Origin: Chimonanthus salicifolius
Taxonomy: Eukaryota; Streptophyta; Magnoliopsida; Laurales; Calycanthaceae
NCBI GenBank assembly: GCA_013350335.1
Contig: CM023535.1
Location: forward strand, 28,817,631-28,881,630
Reading direction: 5' to 3'
Length of the DNA stretch: 64,000 bases
Position 1 is the stretch's first letter; each line of letters begins with the position of its first letter. Under the pieces are notes generated by a model. The model did not search any database. It had not been told where the DNA came from and saw only the letters and a list, made by a program, of their open reading frames with translations. Both the position numbers and the translations under genes were made by a program. Of the stretch, positions 47,832-60,132 are shown one piece after another.

Positions 47832-48827
47832 TGTAATACCCCGGATTTCCAAGTTATAAATATTTACGGAAAATACCCATTTAATTTATAAATTTTAGTT
47901 ATGGATTTTAGATGGGTAAAATGTTGGGTCTTTGCCAATTAAGACCCAACGGTTTTGGTAAATGGTTTCAAATAAATTAAATGGGGCTAGATTTAATTAG
48001 TAATGCATAAGGGATTTGGATAAATTGACATGCGCATGGAGATAATTAATATAGACTGCCTTGGCCAAATTTTAGATAATAAATCTAAGATATGCGCATG
48101 GAAGAAATTGATGAAAGATTTTAGGAGTTGCATAGGTTTATGTGGGATTTTCATATCCACATAGATATGACAAAATATCGTGAGAAAATTAAATAAGTAT
48201 GCATGGCTGAAATTTAAAGATAGGCAATCCATGTGATGCGCATAGATCTTTTTAAAGGGGGTATTTCCCTTGATTAAGAATGGCATTTAGCAATGGCTAA
48301 ATTAAAGGGAGAGGGGCGCATGGTACTATCTAAGTATAGATTGGACCAAGTGGAAGGTAGATACAAGAGAGGCAACACATTGAGTGCACACGGCAATGGA
48401 CCAAATTTAAAGGGATCATGGCACGGCAATAGCATTGTCTAAGTTGGGATCAAAGAGAGGTCTAATGAAAGAAAGCAAGGAGGGGCGCATAGCACCTTCC
48501 AAGATTGGCTAATTGGAGGTTTAATAAAAGAAAGGAAGAGGGGCGCAAATCATTGTCTAAATATAGAACCAAGAGTGATTTCCATAAGACAATGGTAGTG
48601 CACACGGCATTACATTCTCTCTCTCTTTCAAGACTCAATCACGCCAAGCACAAAGAGAGGTAGCAGCAAACAAGGTGGTCACGGCTTGGGAAAGCTCAAG
48701 GAGAAAGGCTAAGGAAAGAAAAAGGATTGAAAGAGCAAGAACAAGCCGAAAGAGTCGCGGAACCGGTAAGTGATTTTATGTTTTTGATTTGATTTATGGT
48801 TTAGATGGTTCAAGAAAATTGGGTAAA

Positions 48828-50572
48828 CCATAGGGTTTGGCCATGATGAAGGGCCGAACCCCATGGAAGGTTGGTGCTTATAATTTATGGAGTTCTAATG
48901 AGGAAAAATATGAGAGTTGGTTAATAAATTTTAATGACAAAAACCATGGAAAGACAAGGTCTAAATTATGGGTTTTTGGGTTGAAAATCATGGACTAATT
49001 ATGCATGATTTAAAAGGGATTTAAAATGGTTTAAGAAGAGGTTGATAAACCATAGGGTTCGGCCATGGTGAAGGGCCGAACCCCATGGAAGGTTATTGGT
49101 AAATTTTAAATGGGAGTTTGATGTTATTGGTATATGAATTTTGAAGGGATTAAATGAATAAGAATCCTGAATCAATTTTATGGGTTCTTTGTTTGGAGAC
49201 CATGGAATAAGATGAACCATAGGGTATGGTCATGTGGCATGGCCGAACCCCATGGAAAGGATTTTAATAAATTTTAATGGATTTAAAATGATGGGAAAAG
49301 TTATTTGTGTTTTAATTTTAATGGAGACTAGGGGAGAACATAAATGGATTTAATATGATGATTGATTAAATGAAAGAAGAATTATTATTAATTTTAGAGA
49401 GGAGGATTGTGAACCATAGGGTTCGACCATGGTGTATGGCCGAACCCCATGGAGTTGTTTTGGTATTTTGATGTATGATAATTATTTTGGAAGGTGAAGA
49501 TTAAATTGGTAAGTCTCCAAGAATAGAAAGATGGTTATTATAAAATTAGTAAGTTGCTAATTATGGAAGTATGCATGCTAAATTGGGAAACTATCTAAGT
49601 ATGGAAAGATGCATGCTAAATTGGGAAACTATCTAATAATGGATCCAAGTGTGAAAATTAATATAATTGGAAAATTTACATCATAGGGTTCGGCCATGGT
49701 GTTTGGCCGAGCCCCATGAATCAAGTCTTTGTTCCAATTATGGATTTATTATTATCAAATAAATTTAGGAGGAGGATGGAACCAAGATATCATGGGTTCG
49801 GCCATGGGTTATGGCCGAACCCCATGAACCAATTTTTTAATGGATCCCTCAATGATAGATCATGTTTGGATTAAGAAATTAGTATGGAACATTTAAAGGG
49901 TATTTGGAGTTTGGATGTATAATGAATAAGTGAATGGATCTATGTTTGGAACCAAAATCTAAGGTGATGAAGGTGATGGCAAAATTATAAATGGGTCATT
50001 TATGGACCTAAGATGGTGAACCAATTTAATGGGTCATATGGATTTTCATGGAGCAACTTTATGGATTGGTTTTGACATAACCTAAGAATGGCAAAAGTGT
50101 AATTAAAGGCCAAAATGGAGGATCATGGGTTCGGTCATGATGGATGACCGAACCCCATGAGGTTCTTTAGGGACTTAAGTGGTTAAGGTATATTTTTTTT
50201 AAGGTTCATGTATGGACCTATGTGTTGGAACCTAAGCCTAAGTTGTTGGAGGCAATGGCAAGGTTGTAAATACTTGCTAAAAAGGAAGGTTAGCCTTGGA
50301 TGGCAATTTTGTAATTATCACCTAAAATTGAAAGATCATGGCTTCGGCCATGGGTATGGCCAAACCCCATGAATTTGGATTAATGGGTTAATTATTAGCC
50401 TAAGTATATTGTAAATAAGAATATTGGGTTATATTAGCCATGGATGGCAATCTTGTAAATATATGAAATTAGGGAAGGTAAATGGCTATGGATATGTATA
50501 ATGGCATTTTGGTAATTAAGTGAAAATAAGGGACCATGGGTTTTGGCCATGGTGTGTGGCCAAACCCCATGG
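48828..50572 (+). repeat. Hairpin array in LTR H (9 copies), two with paired substitutions
   Basis: Copies are spaced about 75-300 nt apart. At 50123-50159 a C-to-T change in one arm is matched by a G-to-A in the other. At 50533-50572 both CpG pairs became T:A. Confidence 0.9.
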
Positions 50573-51109
50573 TAATTGTTTTGATGAACATAGGATTACG
50601 TACGTTGGATTAAATGAATGAATTGTTAATTAAAGATTAGACCAATGGTAATTTGGTAATAACGGCTGAAAAATGATAAACCATGGGATTGGTTTATGGA
50701 CTTAAAATAATTGTAAACCAAATGGGACTTGGTTTTGATTGTTGGTTATATTATAAGGTAACAGGACCTCACAAGGTGTCTACGATCGTGAGCAGTTACC
50801 GGACGAAAGACGCAAGGATACGTTAGGGGTCTTTGGTAGGATTCCACCTCTTTGAAACCATGGGTTTATGTACATTGTTTTTATCTTGATTTAATGATTT
50901 TACATTGCAAAGGATATGTTTCAAATGGTGATTTTATATGCGATGTTTATTTGATAAAATAACATGTGTTTTAAATGTGAGCTTTTAAATGCTATGATTT
51001 TGTATAATTACATAGCATGTGGTATTTGCATCTCATGCATGGCATGGGAGGGATGACAGGTAACCGGGGACCCACACTCAGTCGGCCGTCCGTAAAACAC
51101 TCGTGGGGG

Positions 51110-51410
51110 GATACTTGATGATGAGAATTCCATCAAGAAGATACTATGTATAAATACCTTGATGATGAGAATCCCATCAAGAGGATACTATGTATGAAGA
51201 CCCTGATGATGAGCATTCCATTAGGGGATACCTTGATGATGAGAATTCCATCAAGAGGATACTAAGTAACCGGAGCCCACACTCCGTCGGAATGTCCGTA
51301 AGGCAACTGTGGGGAATACCTTGATGAGGAGAATTCCATCAAGAGAGAAGACCTTGGTGATGAGCATTCCACCAGGAAGATACCTTGATGAGGAGAATTC
51401 CATTAAGAGT
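51110..51410 (+). repeat. Expanded CTTGATG/CATCAAG mini-hairpin repeats in LTR H
   Basis: Seven or so units of CTTGATGATGAGAATTC followed by CATCAAG or a variant are interspersed with GGATACTATGTAT-like linkers. LTR I has three such units (60560-60680), and shorter LTRs have one. Confidence 0.85.
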
Positions 51411-52181
51411 ATACCATATGTTTTGTGATGGGTGGGACTCATTGCATATGATAGCATGGCATGGTATTGAATCGGCATGATTATGACTTTTATTATCATT
51501 CAAGGTTTTGGTTTTTATTGGTATGATTGGATCTCTATTATCATACACTGATTTGGATACGATGCTTTATAAGTATGGCATGATTTATTATAACTGGTTT
51601 TGATATATGTTATATCTGGATTTTTGGTACTAACCCATGTGTTAACCCTAATTGGAATACCGACTGGAAGCGTTGTACTAATGCCCTACTTCTACCCTAG
51701 TTGATGATACAGGAAACAAGGAGAACGATGAATGCGAAACGGGCCAGGCATGGGAGCTTGGAGAATTATAGTCTATATTTCGTTTATGATATTCATGGGC
51801 TTGTATTTTGAGTATCTAGAATTCGGATGTAATAACTTAGATGAATTTGCTATGGTTGGATATTTTACTGAATAATTAAGATATGATAATGATGATTACA
51901 GACTTGACATACTTTGCTATCCGAATGAAATAGAACTGTGTTCTATTATGTTTCCGCACGTTATGATTTTTATTCCTCATGATTATATTGCTATTTGTGA
52001 ACCTTTTTCATGGACTGAGTCCATGCACACATAGGGTTGGCCAGTTAAGGGTCGGACTTTGGAAGTTCGGACTTAGTTTACATTGTGACATCCCGCTCTC
52101 TATCACTCTTCATTTATAAACAAAAAAAAATATACTCTGATTTTACAGAAAGAAGCAAGTGAAAAAGGGCGGGGCATTATA

Positions 52182-52186
52182 AAAAT
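52182..52186. repeat. Target-site duplication AAAAT, right copy (LTR H)
   Basis: This is the second copy of the duplication flanking LTR H. LTR G resumes with ACCCATTTAATTTGTG. Confidence 0.9.
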
Positions 52187-53103
52187 TACCCATTTAATTT
52201 GTGAATTTTAGATATGGACCTTAGATGGGTAAAGTGTTGGGTCATTGCCCAATTAAGATCCAACGGATATGTTATAATGTTCAATTTAAAATAAATGGGT
52301 AAGATGTGTTTAATTGGGTCAAGGTTGTTTATTTGGGTCAAATGCCCAATTGGGACCCAATGGGTCATGGTTAACTTGGATGACCACCAAGTTAGTTCAA
52401 TTTAAATTAAATGGGGCTGAATTAAATTAGTAATGTATTATGTTTATAATTAATTGTCATGCGCATAAAGAGACTTGGAATGGAAGGTAGTGATGGAAAG
52501 ATTTTAGGATGGTCCTAAAATGAGCCACACGTTGGGATAAGTTGGATTAGGCAATGGCATCCAATTGTCTAATCCGAATGAGGAAGTTATCTAATCCAAA
52601 TAAAGATAGATTACTATGGTTGAGTATGAAGATTTTCATATCTATGATCATGCGCATAAAGGAAACTTGGAAGATATGGATGACTAGATTTTAGGAGTTT
52701 TAGATTGCCTAAGATGGACCACACGCATGAATGAGATGGGATATTGCCTTGCCGTGTTGGAGTGTCTAAAAAAGAGTTCCTTTCCTAGTTAAAAACGGCA
52801 ATGGCTATTTCAAACAAGATTGGCCGAGTGGAGGTCTTATAGAAGGGGCACATAGCACCTTCTAAATATAGGACCAAGAGACGTTTTATAAAAGAAAGAG
52901 GGGAGGGGCGCACGGCTCACACATAAGGCCGAAATCTCTTTCTCTCAAGTTCTCATTCTCGGCATTATCAAAGGAAGAGAAGGCAGCCAGCAAGAGGGAA
53001 AGATCAAGAAGGAAAAGGATTGGAAGAGCAAGAACAACCGAGGGAAAACCGGAGGAGTCGCGGAACCGGTAAGTGATTTTATAATTTTGTTTAAAAGAAA
53101 AGA

Positions 53104-54327
53104 ACCATAGGGTTCTGCCATGGTGTATGGCCGAACCCCATGGAAGAGAATTGGGAGATGATCATGGTTTTTTTAAGAAGAAGTTGATGAACCATAGGGT
53201 TCGGCATGATGAAGGGCCGAACCCCATGGAAGGACTTTGGTAATTTTAATGGAAGTTTGGAGGATCAAAATCATAGAGTTATGGCTTTAATTTTTAGAAA
53301 GGTTTTAATGAATGATTTTTGGTGAAGATCCTAGACCATGGGTTTCGGCCATGGAGTATGGCCGAACCCCATAAATATTTATGGAATTATGTTCATGTAC
53401 TTAGAACATGGAAAAATATACATGGACTTATTTTGGTGATTGATTAAATGGAGATCTTGGAGATGATGGCAAAATTGTAAATACATGCCAAATTGAAAGA
53501 TCATGGGTTCGGCCATGGTGTATACCGAACCCCATGAGGTCTTTTATGGATTTAATTTATTAAGGAATTTTTATTGGATGAATAATTTTTAGAAAGAGAG
53601 GATTATGAACCATTGGGTTTGGCCATGGTGTATGGCCGAACCCCATGGAGTTGGATATTATTTTAGAAAGGATCTAAGGATGGTGAATAAATTAGAAACT
53701 TTCCAATTATGGACTCTTGGATTGTTTTGGAAGGAACCTTGATTTAAGGATTCAAGGATGGCAATTGCTATATTTGGAAAGTTAGACATCATAGGGTTCG
53801 GCCATGGTTTTGGCCGAACCCCATGAATCAATTTTATGGATCATGTATGGACTTAATATGGTGACTGGATTAATGGAGAAACATAAACTTAAGGTAATGG
53901 CAAAGTTGTAAATACATGCTAAAATGGAAGGTTAGCCATGAATGGCAATATTGTAATTTAAATGGAAATAAGGACCATGGGTTCGGCCATGGTGTATGGC
54001 CGAACCCCATGAACTATGTGTTGGATTATGTGTTTGGATTAAAGAACTATGTATGGATTATTTTGGAACATAAGCAAGGTAAATGTCTATGGATATCTAT
54101 AATGGCAAAATGATAATTAAGCGAAATCAATGGACCATGGGTTCGGCCATGGTGTATGGCCGAACCCCATGGGGAATGTTTGCTGAACTGAAGGTTTGAT
54201 GTATCTTAGATGATTAATTGGTTTATCATTAGTTAATGAATAAAAGTGGTATGAATGGCATAAATGTAAATATGGTAAAAAATGGAAGACCATGGGTTCG
54301 GCCATGGTGTATGGCCAAACCCCATGG
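53104..54327 (+). repeat. Hairpin array in LTR G (9 copies here, one more near 61410)
   Basis: This is the same inverted repeat. The linkers between several copies contain ATGGCAAAGTTGTAAATACA or close variants, another repeated short unit that occurs in most LTRs. Confidence 0.88.
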
Positions 54328-54389
54328 GGATTGTTTTGATGGACTTAGGGTTTATGTATGTGGGATTAAATAAAAGGGAAGTGATTAAA

Positions 54390-54394
54390 TGTTT
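54390..54394. repeat. Target-site duplication TGTTT, left copy (LTR I)
   Basis: TGTTT before TGTAACACC is repeated at 61350-61354. Confidence 0.93.
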
Positions 54395-54770
54395 TGTAAC
54401 ACCCCGGATTTTCAAGTTATTAATGTATATAAATATTACCCATTTAATTTGTGAAGTTTTAGTTATGGATCTTATATGGGTAAAGTGTTGGGTCTTTGCC
54501 CAATTAAGACCCAATGGATTTTGGTAAATGGTTGCAATAGAATTAAATGGGGCTTAAATTTAAATGGGGTTGAATTAAAAGGGTATGCAATATGTCTAAA
54601 AATTAAATATGGATTACTTTGGTCGTGTATGTGAGGTTGACATGGCAACATATATCTATCTAGATTAAGGATATGCGCATGAGGTGTATGAGGATATGGT
54701 ATCAACAAATGGAAGATATGGATGACTAGATTTTAGGAGTTTTTAGTTGAACAAGGATTAACCAAGATGG

Positions 54771-54775
54771 GCAAC
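54771..54775. repeat. Target-site duplication GCAAC, left copy (LTR J)
   Basis: GCAAC is repeated at 58127-58131. Confidence 0.93.
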
Positions 54776-57700
54776 TATAACGCCCCGCCCTTTTTCACTC
54801 GCTTCTTCCTGTAAATCAGAGTCTATTTTTTTTTTATAACATAATAGAGTGATAGAGCACGGGATGTCATGACGCGAGCTAAGTCCGAACTTCCAAAATC
54901 CGACCCTTAACTCGCCAACCCTATGTGTGCATGGACCAAGTCCACGAAAATGGTTCACACATAGCAATATAAACCTGATGAATATTAACAACAAAATTGC
55001 GGAATCATAATGGAACCAAGTTCTATTCCATTCAGATAGCAAAGTACGTCAGATCCTTAGTCATCATTCAAATACCATAATTATCCAAATAAACATCCAA
55101 CCATCTAAATTATTACATTCCGAAATCTAGATACTCAAAATACAAGTTCATGAGTAACTTTATTAAAAATATAAACTAAATCATCCAAGCCCCTATGCCT
55201 GGCCCGTCTTGCGTTCACCGTTCCCCTGATTTCATGTGTCATCCACTAGGGTAGAAGTAGGGCGTTAGAACAACGCGCCCAGTAGGTATTACAGTTACGG
55301 CTAACACATGGTTAGTACAAAACATATATAATAACATAATGTCAAAAACCATATAAATCCATGCCATGCAATGATGACAAATGCAATGAGTCCCACCCAT
55401 CACATGTACATAAAAGTACCCACCACATAGGTCTTTCGGACGCCCCGACGGAGTGTGGACCCTCCGGTTTTTTTCTTGATGGAAAAGCACATCAAGGTAC
55501 CCCACATAGGTTTTTCGGACGCCCAGACGGAGTGTGGCCCCTCTGGTTACAAATCCTCCACCCCATGCCATGCATGAGATGCCAATGAAACACATGCTAT
55601 TTTATAACATAAATATAGCATTTAGAATCACCTTTTGAAACATATCCAACACATACTATTTATACAAATAAACATGGCATTTAAAATTCAATATAAAGCA
55701 TATCCTTTGAAACATAATTTCATCAAAAATAAGATAAAACAACTGTACAAAACCCATGGTTTCAAAAAGGTGGAATCCTACCAAAGACCGTTACGTGTCC
55801 TTGTGTCTTTCGTCCGGTAACCGCTCACGATCCTAAACACCATGTGAGGTCCCGTTACCTTATAATATAACAATTAATTATAACCAAGTCCCACTTGATT
55901 TTCAATGTTCTAGGTCCATAAACAAAACCCCATGGGGTTCGGCCATACACCATGGCCGAACCCATAGTCCATTAATTCAGTTAATTACAATAATGGCATT
56001 GTACATAACCATAGCCATTTTCCTTGCTTAGGTTCCAAAATAGTCCATACATACTTCTTTTAATCCAAACACATAGTCCCATAAATAATTCATGGGGTTC
56101 GGCCATACACCATGGCCGAACCCTATGTCCAATATTTCCACATATTCACAATTTTGCCATCCATGGCTTACATTACCCATTATTCTCATTCACAATGTAC
56201 TTAGACTAATAATTAACCAAATAATCCAAGTTCATGGGGTTCGGCCATACACCATGGCCGAACCCATGATCTTCCATTTTTCAGCCAATATTACCAAATT
56301 GCCACTTCCTTATGTTTTATGTCTCTTCATTAATCCATTCACCTTATTAAGTCCGTGCATGATCCATAAACCATGACATACAAACCATAACATTTGGTTC
56401 ACGGGGTTCGGCCATACACATGGCCGAACCCATGATGTCTAACTCCCATTTTCACCAACTTCCATTGCTAACAAATCCATATTTAACAAGTACCTATTCA
56501 GAAGATCTATATTTAGAAACTTTCTAAATTCATCAACCTCCTTCCATAAATAGAAACCTTCTCATTTTAATCTCCTCCTTCTATTTTTAGAAGGTTTCCA
56601 AATTAAAATTCCATAATTAGAAAGTTCTTAAATTAACACTTTCTAATTTAGTCTTCACTTTCCAAAAATAGAAACTTTCCAAATAAACCAACTTCCATAA
56701 ATAAATGCTTTCTAATTTGGCAACCTCCTTCCATAATTAGATAGTTTCCTAAATTAGTAACCATCTTCCATAATTAGAAGCTTTCTAATTTAGCCAATCA
56801 ACCATTCCAAAACAACTCCATGGGGTTCGGCCATACACCATAGCCGAACCCTATGGTTCATGATCTTGACCATTTAATCCCTTCAAAAGTTACATACCAA
56901 TAACATCAACCTCTTATTAAAATTAACCAATGACCATCCATTATAATCAATTAAAATCCATAAATATAATTGGTGGGGTTCGGCCATACACCATGGCCGA
57001 ACCTCACCCCCCTTGTTTTTTTATTCTTTTGATCCAACATCCCAGCCATAAGAAAATCATGGTTCGGCCATGCAATGACCGACCCACATTCCTAACCATA
57101 TCTCCATTTACAAATCCTCTTAAAACATAAGCATAAATCCATGATCTTCATGCTTGAAAACCCCATAAACTTATTAACAACTTCCATGGTTTTCATTATT
57201 AATAACCCAATAAAATAAACCATATCTTTCCATGGGGTTCGGCCATAGTGGTTCTTTCTTTCCATCTAAAAATCATCAAATCATCACCCAATCTTCTTCC
57301 ATGGGATTCGGCCATACACCTTGGCTAAACCCTATGGTTCTTTTATTTCAAAACAAATTTATCAAATAAGAATACTAACCTTTTCTGTTTGATTTCTTGC
57401 TCTTCCAATCCTTCTCCTTTCTTCTTAATTTTTCCAAACCAAGAGCACCTCTTGCTGGCTGCCTTCTTCTTCTCCTTGCTCTTGCCATGAATGAGAACTT
57501 GAGAGAGGGAGAGAGAAATAAAATTCGGCTATGAAGGGTGTAAACCGTGTGCCCTTGTCCTCCTCTCCTTTTATAATCTTCCCTTGGTCCCGTATTTAGA
57601 AAGTGCTTAAGTTAGCCAACCCCCTTTAGGGCCGTGCGCCCCTTGTTTAATTTTAGTAAATATCATGCGCCCCTTGCTATTTAATTGGGAGTTACTGACC

Positions 57701-58126
57701 TTGATTTCCCATATTTAGAATGTGCTTAAGAGAAACAATGCCCTAATGCCGTGTGCCCTTCTTATAGAAGGTGCTATGCGCATATCACTAATCATAGCCT
57801 AAGCAATCTTTTAATTTAGACACTTCTTTTATTTAATTTAAGACAATATGCATACCCTTTTTAAAAGATCCCATGCGCCTATCATAGATATGAATCTCTC
57901 TATACACGGCCATGCAATATTATCTCCTTCCTTATTTATATAATATTGCAATACCAATTTAAATTCAACTCCATTTAATTTTTATTGAAAACAATTCCAA
58001 AACCATTGGGTCCTAGTTGGGCCAATGACCCAACTCTTTACCCAATTTAAGATCCATAACTAATGTTCACAAATTAAATGGATTATTTTCATACAAAATA
58101 ATAAATTGAAAATCCGGGGTGTTACA
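54776..58126 (-). mobile_element. Solo LTR J (3351 bp), nested in LTR I
   Basis: Minus-strand solo LTR flanked by GCAAC. The left end is TATAACGCCCC (G lost), the right end GGGGTGTTACA. On the minus strand: TATA 57569-57575, donor-like GTTAGT 57374-57379, acceptor-like AG 55246-55247, AATAAA 55159-55164. Hairpins: 55930-55967, 56091-56127, 56233-56268, 56400-56434, 56818-56856, 56972-57007, about 57058-57090 (decayed) and 57299-57337, with a half copy at 57231-57250. It is the youngest layer of the nest by position. Confidence 0.94.
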
Positions 58127-58131
58127 GCAAC
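58127..58131. repeat. Target-site duplication GCAAC, right copy (LTR J)
   Basis: This is the second copy of the duplication flanking LTR J. Confidence 0.93.
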
Positions 58132-58281
58132 ACGCATGGATGAGATGGGATATTGCGTTAGCCGATCATAATCAATAAAGAATATGTCTAATTGAATAAA
58201 TATTGCTTGGCCGAATATGAGATTTCCATATCCAAGTTAGTGAGATAAGATCATTTAAAAAAGAGTTTTTCCTTGATTAAG

Positions 58282-58452
58282 AATGGCACCTTCTAAATAT
58301 GGGATTAAGTGGAGGTTTTTTTTTATAAAAGAAAGAACCACAACAAGGGCACACGGCAATTGTATCTTAGCACCTTCTAAATATGGGATTAAGTGGAGGT
58401 TTTTATAAAAGAAAGAACCACAACAAGGGCACACGACAATTGTATCTTAGCA
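58282..58452 (+). repeat. Tandem duplication in U3 of LTR I (about 80-90 bp unit)
   Basis: The text CACCTTCTAAATATGGGATT...GGCACACGGCAATTGTATCTTAG occurs at about 58288 and again from about 58370, with small differences in the T-run and ACGGC/ACGAC. It lies just upstream of the expected promoter position. Confidence 0.85.
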
Positions 58453-58698
58453 CTTTCTAAATTAGGACCCATTGCAAGAGATAAAAGGAAAACCTAGGGG
58501 GCGCACGGCATTACACAAAATCAGCAAGGATTGACGCTGGTTTGCTCTTGGCAAGAAGGTGTTCTCAGTTTTGTGAAAGATTAAGGAGGAGAAGAGGCTA
58601 AGGAAGAAAAGGATCGGAGGAACCAATCGGAGCGAAGGAAAACAGAAGGAGTCGCGGAACCAGTTAGTATTTTGATGTTTTTGATTGAAAGAAAAGAA

Positions 58699-60132
58699 CC
58701 ATAGGGTTCGGCCATGGTGTATGGCCAAACCCCATGGAAGAGAATTGGGTGATGAATATGGTAATTTAATAAAAAGGGATGAACCATAGGGTTCGGCCAT
58801 GGTGTATGGCCGAACCCCATGGAAGGACTTTGGTGTTTTAATGGAAAGTCATGGTTTAAATTATAGGTGTTGAGGGATGAAAACCATGCAATGTGATTAA
58901 AGAAATTATATAGGTTTTAAGGATTTTTAAGAGGAAAAAATGAACCATAGGGTTCGGCCATGGAGTATGGCCGAACCCCATGGAAAGGAAAATTATAGAT
59001 GTATGTTGATAAGATTAAAATGGTTTAAAAAGATGTATCATTAAGTTTAATGGAAATAATGATTTCCATGGAAGAAAAATTAATGGATGGTTGGGAACTA
59101 TCAAATGATGGTTGTATGATTCTAAAGAAATTAAAGAACCATAGGGTTCAGCCATGGTGTATGGCCGAACCCCATGGAGGTGTATTAGTATTATTAATGG
59201 ATTTTAATTGATTAAAATGGAAGATGTTACTAATTTAGAAAGTATCTAATGATGGATTGTTTTTGGAAGGTGGAGATTAAATTAGAAAGTTTCTAATTAT
59301 GGAAGGAACCTTGAATTATGGATTCAAGAATTGCTAAATTTGGAAACTTTCTAATTATGGATTTAATTTATTAAGGATTTTATTGGATGAATAATTGTTT
59401 TAGAAAGAAGATCATGAACCATAGGGTTCGGCCATGGTGTATGGCCGAACCCCATGGAAGGTGGATTTTAATTTAGTAAGGATCTAAAGATAGAAGAATG
59501 GAAGGATGGATGCTAAATTTGGAAACTTTCTAGTTATGGAAGGAACCTTGAATTATGATTCAAATATGGCAAGTGATATATTTGGAACTTAGACATCATG
59601 GGTTCGGCCATGTGTATGGCCGAACCTCATGAACCAATTTTATGGGTTTTTATGTCACAGTTAATGGTTGGTTTTATGAACCAATGTTATGGATCAGTTT
59701 TGGACATAAACCTAAGGTAATGGCAAAGTTGTAAATACATGCTTAAATGGAAGGTTAGCCATGAATGGCAATATTGTAATTTAAATGGAATTAAGATATC
59801 ATAGGGTTCGACCATGGTGTGTGGCCGAACCCCATGAATCAAGTTGAATGGATTTTATGAACTTAAGATAGTGATTGGATTAATGGAGAGATAATGATAG
59901 AGGTAATGGCATTTTGGTAATTAAGTGAAAATAAGGGTCCATGGGTTCGGCCATGATGTATGGCCGAACCCCATGGGGAATGTTTGTTGAACTTAATGTT
60001 TGATGTATCTTTGATGATTAATTGGGTTATCATCAGATTAATGCCTAAAAATGGTAAGAATAACATTATTGTAAATATGGTAAAAAATGAAAGACCATGG
60101 GTTCGGCCATGGTGTATGGCCGAACCCCATGG
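58699..60132 (+). repeat. Hairpin array in LTR I (9 copies), the clearest example
   Basis: Copies: 58699-58737, 58784-58822, 58944-58983, 59139-59177, 59419-59457, 59597-59631, 59800-59836, 59939-59976 and 60095-60132. Most have arms CCATAGGGTTCGGCCAT and ATGGCCGAACCCCATGG with loop GGTGT. Confidence 0.93.

Larger units (their letters stand above)
47832..52181 (+). mobile_element. Solo LTR H (4350 bp), nested in LTR G
   Basis: It starts TGTAATACCCCGG and ends in a decayed GGGGCATTATA (for GGGGCGTTACA), flanked by AAAAT. U3 ATGCGCAT copies near 48033, 48091 and 48236; GTAAGT 48766-48771; CCCTAG ending 51700; no AATAAA seen. Hairpins: 48828-48866, 49050-49088, 49217-49255, 49414-49452, 49681-49718, 49791-49826, 50123-50159, 50336-50371 and 50533-50572. 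Two carry paired changes: 50123 has GGTCAT...ATGACC and 50533 has TTTGGCC...GGCCAAA. The 3' block has an expanded CTTGATG mini-hairpin series (51110-51410). Confidence 0.93.
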
